Shown here: positions 58,801-64,000 of the stretch, one piece after another
How the letters are laid out: each line of letters begins with the position of its first letter
How positions within the stretch are numbered: position 1 is the stretch's first letter
Source: Pilatotrama ljubarskyi
Lineage: Eukaryota; Basidiomycota; Agaricomycetes; Polyporales; Polyporaceae
Assembly (NCBI GenBank): GCA_022385805.1
Contig: MU277687.1
Span: 340,245 to 404,244, forward strand
Length of the DNA stretch: 64,000 nucleotides
Direction of reading: 5' to 3'
Position numbers and translations under genes: made by a program
Notes under the pieces: model-generated
The model's input: the letters and a program-made list of their open reading frames with translations, nothing else
Database searches by the model: none
Told to the model about the DNA's origin: nothing

Positions 58801-60282
58801 TACTGCTGCTTGAGACGGAGCTCCTTACCGACTGCCATGGGTGCTCAGTATGAGATTGAATGGGAGTTACGATGTGATAGCTTACAGGTCGTGTGGTCGT
58901 TCGGGTACAGGACGGAAGTGATCGCCTCTGCACTGTTCGAAGCCTCGACGGCGCGCTCGTAGTCACCAGCTGTCCGGAGGGTGTTAGATCGCAATCACTC
59001 ATTTCTAGGGTCTACACTCACCGTTGAAGCTCTGGAGGTCGAACCCACGCTTGGGCTTGCTCTCCCAAAGCCGAAGGTTGTTCGTGTTCTTGGTGTCATA
59101 CCCGGGGATCATCGTATCATACGCCATCGCGATGACCTCCTGCCCGCCACTCCAGATGGCCTTGCCTCCCTCCAGCCTCTCCGCGTGCCCGTAGAACCGA
59201 ATCTGGTACGTCACGTCGGTGCGCGGGAGCTCCCATGGGTTATCGTGCTCGAGCCACGGGTCGGGCGCCTCAAGCTGGCTGCCGTCCGGCGCGATAAGCT
59301 GCTGGAAGATGCCGTACTTGTAGCGCAGGCCGTAGCCCCAGACGGGCAGCTCCTGGCTCGCGCTCGAGTCGAGGTAGCACGCGGCGAGCCGGCCGAGGCC
59401 GCCGTTGCCCAGGCCTGCGTCGCGCTCCTGCTCGAGCAGGTCCTCGAGGTTGAACCCGAGCTTGTCGATCCCGTCCTGGTACTTGCCCTTGAGCCCAAGG
59501 TTGAGCAGCGCGTTGTCGAGCGTGCGGCCCATGAGGAACTCGAGCGAGAGGTAGTAGGCGCGCTTGGGCGTCTTGCGCGAGTAGTGCAGCTGCGTCTCGT
59601 TCCAGTTCACCTGGTACGCGCGACACTGTGAGCATACGAGGAAGGTAAAATGACACGTCTTGAGGGACTGACGAGGAGGTTGTCGCGAACGGAGAGCGCG
59701 GCAGCTTGGTACGCGCCGAGGTTGTCGAGGTTGTATGCTTGCCGGGCGAGCGAGGTGTGGACATGGTGCACCACAGACTTGGTGATGCTAGGCACCTCTG
59801 GCAAATGAATGCGCTCGTGTCAATAACAGTACTCGGAGCTGACCCCGAGGAGCGTAGCTCGGGAGAGCGCGGGAGACGACGCGAGACGCGAGGGCTTTGC
59901 ATCGACATCGACACGAGGCTCCTGAACGCTGATCGCGAGCTCGGCAAATCCATGACGAGCCTCGCTTGCCCTGCTTCATGCCCCGCAACTCCCGGGTTGC
60001 TTGTACGCGCGTCGTCCGCACGACATCGAAAGGAGAGACTCACCCGTAGTCAAACTGGGGATACCCTCCTTCCAGACCTTCTCGTCGCCGACGGGCCACT
60101 TCTCCTTGCCGCTAGCGTCGGTCTCCGGGGTATATCCTTGCGACAGCTCGCGTCAATACTGACGGTCGCGCGCGCATACACGCACACCGCTCACCGGTCA
60201 AGGTGCGCACATGCCGGCGCTGGGCGGTCTTTGTCCCCTTGGTCGGCTTCCCGATGGTGCTCGGGTCGATGGTGGACGTCAT
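55860..60282 (-). CDS. GPH1: Glycogen phosphorylase
   Basis: About 29 exons splice to roughly 865 residues, the usual size. The enzyme releases glucose-1-phosphate from glycogen alpha-1,4 chains in the cytosol, using pyridoxal phosphate. Clear signatures are '[20 protein letters not shown]', '[18 protein letters not shown]', '[20 protein letters not shown]', '[16 protein letters not shown]', 'KVNGVAELHSELV', 'VTNGITPRRWL', '[17 protein letters not shown]', and the cofactor site '[20 protein letters not shown]', whose Lys binds PLP. First exons are 60282-60195, 60136-60044, 59797-59673, 59610-59022, 58969-58886, 58831-58721, 58660-58638, 58580-58455, 58392-58343 and 58286-58262. One intron (57391-57338) uses a GC donor. 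Several exons are tiny, one apparently five bases near 58200. The N-terminus keeps 'RRHVRTLTG'-like sequence and a TP(E)-rich segment; phosphorylation sites were not assessed. Confidence 0.98.
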
Positions 60283-61837
60283 GCCGGGCGATCAGGGGCT
60301 TGTGTGCTCAAGCTCGGAGACGAGGGCGGCTGCGAGAGGTGGTGGACGGAGAGGACCACCACGGACGAAGGAGCGGTGGCTGGGCGAGGGGAGGGCGGGG
60401 ATATATAGGGCGTGCGGCCGTCTGGGCCCTGGTCGGGCGTACGGAGCAGGTCCGGTCAAGGGTGGTGATCAGATTGAGTGCCTCAGAATTCGGTGACGCC
60501 ATGGATGCCCCTGCCCAATGAGACCGGCGACGGACAGCACAGCTGGGCCAGAACGCACGGTACCACGCGTCCCTCGCATGCGCACAGCACTCGCACTCGC
60601 ACACCCAGACGCAGCCGTCCATTGCTCCACCAGACCGAGAACACCTGCTGCCCGTAGAATGCTCGAAGCCGTCCTCGGGTAAGTCCTGTGGAGGCGCAGA
60701 GGCCCCGTGATGCCCTCTGCTCGTCCAAGATGCGCGATGGGGTGGTGATGGCCCCGGATAACGCGACGCGGACGCGCCGAGAAACAGAACCGGCTTCGTG
60801 ACAAAAACACCAGCTACACGCAAAATTCGGGCATCCAAGCAGCTGCAGGGACAACGCGCAACCATCCTGCACGACTTACGAACCCGGGCTACTTCTCCAT
60901 TCACCGAACTCGCACCATATTCAACCCAGAGCGCCGCAATAGTCTGCCAAGTCCACCACTTTGCGCGGAGATCTTCTCCATGCCAGACGCGTGAGAGCGA
61001 GCAAACAAAAACACCTCCAGATAAGCCATCCGAAGCCGCCTACTCCGGTCCCCAAAGCTCAATTTTACGTGCAGTAGAGAATCCGAGAGCATGTGTGCAG
61101 TCAACCGGCAACCCTGGCGCTCGAAGTGGCGTGCTTCGAACGGATGTAGGACGGGCTCGGATTAACCTTGCGAATCGGGTCTCCATTCCTGCTCGATCTC
61201 CGTGAGAACTGGACGCAGTGCTAATGCCGTGTCGTGAGGCGAGTGCCCAAGGCAGTCATAAAGCGCAGTATTCCCTGGGACGAAGTGGACAGCCTGAAGC
61301 TCAACAGTTCACCGAATGTCTTGCAGCTCGAGTTGTCTTCGGAGAGCGGGCCATAGAGAGCGAAGGAAGGCGTCCGTCCTGACGACCCCACCCCGCAGAT
61401 CCTCTCTTATCTACGATCGTCCTCCCTACAAAGAGCACCCAAGTCCAAACATACTAGCGAACATCAGGGCGGGAAGCACGTACCACCGGTCGCGCAACAC
61501 GGGGTACCGGGAGACTCGCCCGCGAAGCGCGAATTTGACTTCTGATCCGCCCTCGTCCATTATGGGAGGCGGAGGCCAGTCAAGGCCCGATGCACCGCGA
61601 GCTACGGCACGATCGGGAGCCGGGGCGACGTGAAAGAGCGATATTTCGCCAGCGAAGGCGAAGGAGATGGATCTGCGCTCAGCGCAAAGCCTCCACCGTG
61701 CGGGACCAGGGCCGTAGGCCACCTTCGCTGCATAGTTAGACTGATCCATACGATATGACACGGTACTACCTTCCAGGACATAGAATAAGTTACAGACAGC
61801 ATGTACGGCAGCGCCAGCCTTCGCTCCTCCATGTTCA
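60283..61837. other. Intergenic, orphan gene 3' end to phosphorylase promoter
   Basis: About 1.55 kb. A plus frame of 135 codons (60798-61205) and a minus frame of 151 codons (61426-61881) are open, the latter overlapping the last exon of the neighbouring gene in another frame. Neither shows a domain or splice support. Confidence 0.4.
60401..60408 (-). promoter_or_regulatory. TATA box and nearby CCCCT element of the phosphorylase gene
   Basis: TATATAT on the minus strand lies about 120 bases before the start codon. A CCCCT element (AGGGG on the plus strand, 60387-60391) lies beside it on the gene side. CCCCT is the stress-response element bound by Msn2/4-type factors, which control yeast GPH1; relevance here is inference. 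Confidence 0.4.
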
Positions 61838-63186
61838 TCAATCATACGCAGCGACGAGGTAACTCTGCAGGACGAAGTCAAATCAGTATACAGGCTCTCC
61901 TACCTCCTTGCTGGAGAAACCTTACCTCGCGCTCCTGCAAGAACTCCAGATATGTCAATGCGACCGCGACATAGAATGCGGGCTCGACGCCCAAGACGCG
62001 GACCTGCCGCTCGTCCAGCTCGATCACCCCCGAACTGCACCGCGCCGTCCACACCGGTGTCCGGTCATGGAACGTCAGCAACGGCGTCGGCGTCAGCGGA
62101 TTCTGCCCCGCCCCGCTACCCGCGCCCGCACCCGCACCCGTCCCCGCGAGGCTCGCAGAGCTCACTGGCGAACTCAGCGGAGGCACCGCAGGGACAGGTG
62201 CGGAGGGTATAGGCGAGAGCGTGAACGAGTACGAGTGGCTCGGCGCGTTGTTCTTGATCACGGACATGAGCCGCGTCAGGAGCGACACGGGCTGCGTCGG
62301 CTCGGGGACGTGCGGGTGCGAGTGCGGGGTCAGCACGAAGTGCGTCACAGCGGACTGCACGGTTGACCGGGATATCCTCCGCTGTTGCTGGGGGCGGAGC
62401 GGCGGGGAGAGCGAGACGGAGTCGAGCTTGGCGTGCATGGTGCGCGGAGAGGGTGGTTGAATGACTACCGCGGGACCCTGGGGCGGGGTGGGCGGGTATG
62501 AGTGCACAGAGTCTCGGCTTCCGTTCGTGAGGGTTACGTCCGAGTCGGTCGAGTGCTTCGTGAGTGGTGAAGGGCGCACGTCCGAGGACGAAGGGGTAGG
62601 GGCTGGGAGGTTCGTCCGACATGCGAAGGAGAGCGCCGCTTCAGCGTGGTATGGGGACGTTTGTGGGATCGGGAGGAGGGAGATGAACACGCCTGGAGGG
62701 AAGGAGGGTGAGCGGACCCGGATGTACCAACCCCGTTTCGGTCGGTGTATCGACCACAGCAGTGTTGAGGTCTCGTTGTCCTAGCCGAGGCTCAGTTCAT
62801 GCGTTCCAAGACAACGAGGCCCGGTATAAGCCACTCACAACGATATGCTCGAGTATCTCATCGTCCGACAGAAATCTTTCCTTCACAATGTGAGGTTAGC
62901 TTCGCCATCCCGCCGCCCGTCCGCCACTGCGACCTGGCAGGGCCTTTCACTCGCCTTGTACCACAACACCTTCTCCGACCCTTCCGGGAGGACGTCCACT
63001 CGCATGTCCTCCAACACATCCGAGCTGAGTGGAAGCAGCAAGCCCAATCAGCACAAATATAGTGAGGTCGGCCAAGACGAGCCTCGGCGCACGGCACGAA
63101 CCGCATGGCTGGGTTTGGAACACTCACCTCCGCACTACATAGCGCGTCACCTCCGAGCTGTCCCCAGCAGAACCACTCGCGGCCAT
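61838..63186 (-). CDS. Conserved-looking orphan, 357 residues, unknown function
   Basis: Five exons, 63186-63128, 63024-62934, 62880-62839, 62780-61926 and 61864-61838, all joining in phase. The intron before exon 3 has a perfect GCTAACC branch site. The N-terminal part (about 1-110) is ordered: 'VTRYVVRSSDVLEDMRVDVL', 'PEGSEKVLWYKAS', 'FLSDDEILEHIVDNETS', 'TLLWSIHRPKRGWYIRVRSP', 'SFPPGVFISLLP'. A Ser/Pro/Gly/Ala-rich middle follows, then a compact C-terminal module: 'LLTFHDRTPVWTARCSSGVI', 'ELDERQVRVLGVEPAFYVAV', 'ALTYLEFLQERESYLVAAYD'. The pattern of two ordered ends around a disordered centre suggests a real, conserved protein, but I cannot name the family. No signal peptide or clear membrane helix is present. 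A cyclin-like fold was considered and not supported. Confidence 0.72.
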
Positions 63187-64000
63187 GTACAGTATTGCGT
63201 CGGCCTTTTCAGCCTATGAAATCGGGTATTCGTTTCGTGAGGGCGAGGCAGATGGAAACGGAGCACAGTCGGTGGCAAGAGATGGTTGCTGCGTCCGGTC
63301 TAGCGCCGCATAGCGCCCGGGGATCCCGTTTAGAGTCAGTGATAGACGCCTGTAGGCCATCGGTCCGGAGTCGCGAAGGGCGTCTAACGGTTGTGCTCCT
63401 CCGTCGTCGCCTTCATTGCACGCCTGCGCGATCGTCGAGTTCACTTTTGAGTGCCAAGTTCTATAACATGCAATCAAGCCTCTAGAGATGCATATGGAAC
63501 ATTGATGGATGCGTGCGAGTGCTCCTCGGCCGGAGGTCGCTCTAGCGATGCACATGCGCCTGCGCTGGGCAAGGCTGCGACAGGTGAGAGCAAGGTTTGA
63601 CGGAGCCTATGCTGTGACTTTCGGCGCAACCCATCGCGACGGGACGAGCTCCTCAACAAGCCGCCATTGTACCCTGCGCTGGAGCTTGTGCGGTCTGCTG
63701 GGCAAAAGCGTACGTCATATTGGTCGTGGATCCTGGCGTTGAGTGACTGACCATAGGGCAATGAATACGGTCTGGAGCCCGTATGATACTCGATCCAGTT
63801 CCCTATGATGAGGAATAGCAGTCGGGAGCGATATCTCACCCTACCCGGCTCTTTATGACGACCTCGGCGTGTGTCAAGGCGGCCGGACCCCGCCCAGAAT
63901 AGACACCCTGCGGTGCGCTCCTGTCACCTTGAGATATCCGGCCCACTGAGTTCATACCGTATCGTGGCGTTTAGGCTCTCAAACACTACTGCGATCAGGC
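63187..64000. other. Right-edge region, possible exons only
   Basis: On the minus strand a short frame from the ATG at 63955 ('THAEVVIKSRV') can be spliced through GTGAGA...CATAG to 'ELDRVSYGLQTVFIAL', which would look like a membrane-protein segment. Further exons could not be followed, so no gene is called. It may be a broken or partial gene. Confidence 0.3.

Noticed and set aside
61426..61881. 151-codon minus frame with a hydrophobic end (VLPALMFASMFGLGCSL)
   Set aside because: It overlaps the last exon of the 61838-63186 gene in another frame, and has no family match or splice support.
55860..63186. Metabolic gene cluster (phosphorylase with the orphan)
   Set aside because: The genes have no shared pathway evidence, and no second glycogen or secondary-metabolism gene lies nearby.
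1..64000. CRISPR arrays, prokaryotic operons, phage or provirus
   Set aside because: The window is eukaryotic throughout; no regularly spaced repeats, prokaryotic ribosome-binding sites or phage genes were seen.

Overview
This window is nuclear DNA of a filamentous basidiomycete, most likely an Agaricomycete and perhaps a polypore. The evidence is dense short spliceosomal introns (mostly about 50-70 bases, GTRNGY donors, CTRAY branch sites), GC-rich coding DNA, no operon layout, and protein families typical of mushrooms: DUF6533, DUF6535, BTB and F-box expansions, and a STE12 factor with C2H2 fingers. All gene models below were spliced by eye from reading frames, splice signals and family knowledge. 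Nothing was searched against a database.

Layout. 0-24 kb is compact and mostly housekeeping: an F-box protein cut by the left edge (-); the five-RRM ribosome-biogenesis protein Mrd1 (-), head to head with prefoldin subunit 3 (+); a 20-exon SHPRH/Irc20-type SNF2 ATPase with an inserted RING (+); the mitochondrial redox protein Fmp46 (+); a DUF6533 membrane protein (+); a small uncharacterised protein (+); a single-pass membrane protein with a PPxY tail (+); and the ESCRT-II subunit Vps36 (+). 24.9-29.7 kb is the mating/filamentation regulator STE12 (-), with two introns over 500 bases. Upstream of it lies a block of almost 10 kb (29.7-39.4 kb) full of short tandem repeats in which I find no convincing gene. 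39.4-42.2 kb is accessory: a degenerate copy and an intact copy of a small secreted cysteine-rich protein, then a small single-pass membrane protein. 43.2-47.7 kb is an Msb1/Mug8-domain polarity protein (-) with a long Ala/Glu/Pro tail. 48.7-53.6 kb is a DUF6535 membrane protein (+), interrupted by an inverted-repeat element that also contains a 125-base run of N. 54.5-55.6 kb is a BTB protein (+). 55.9-60.3 kb is glycogen phosphorylase (-) in about 29 exons, and 61.8-63.2 kb a conserved-looking orphan (-).

The neighbours do not form one pathway. The themes are ribosome and cytoskeleton assembly (Mrd1, prefoldin), ubiquitin and endosomal sorting (SHPRH-like RING, F-box, Vps36, possibly the PPxY protein), morphogenesis (STE12, Msb1) and reserve carbon (phosphorylase). 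The least explained pieces are the secreted-protein pair, the interrupted DUF6535 locus, the repeat-rich desert upstream of STE12, and the many micro-exons.
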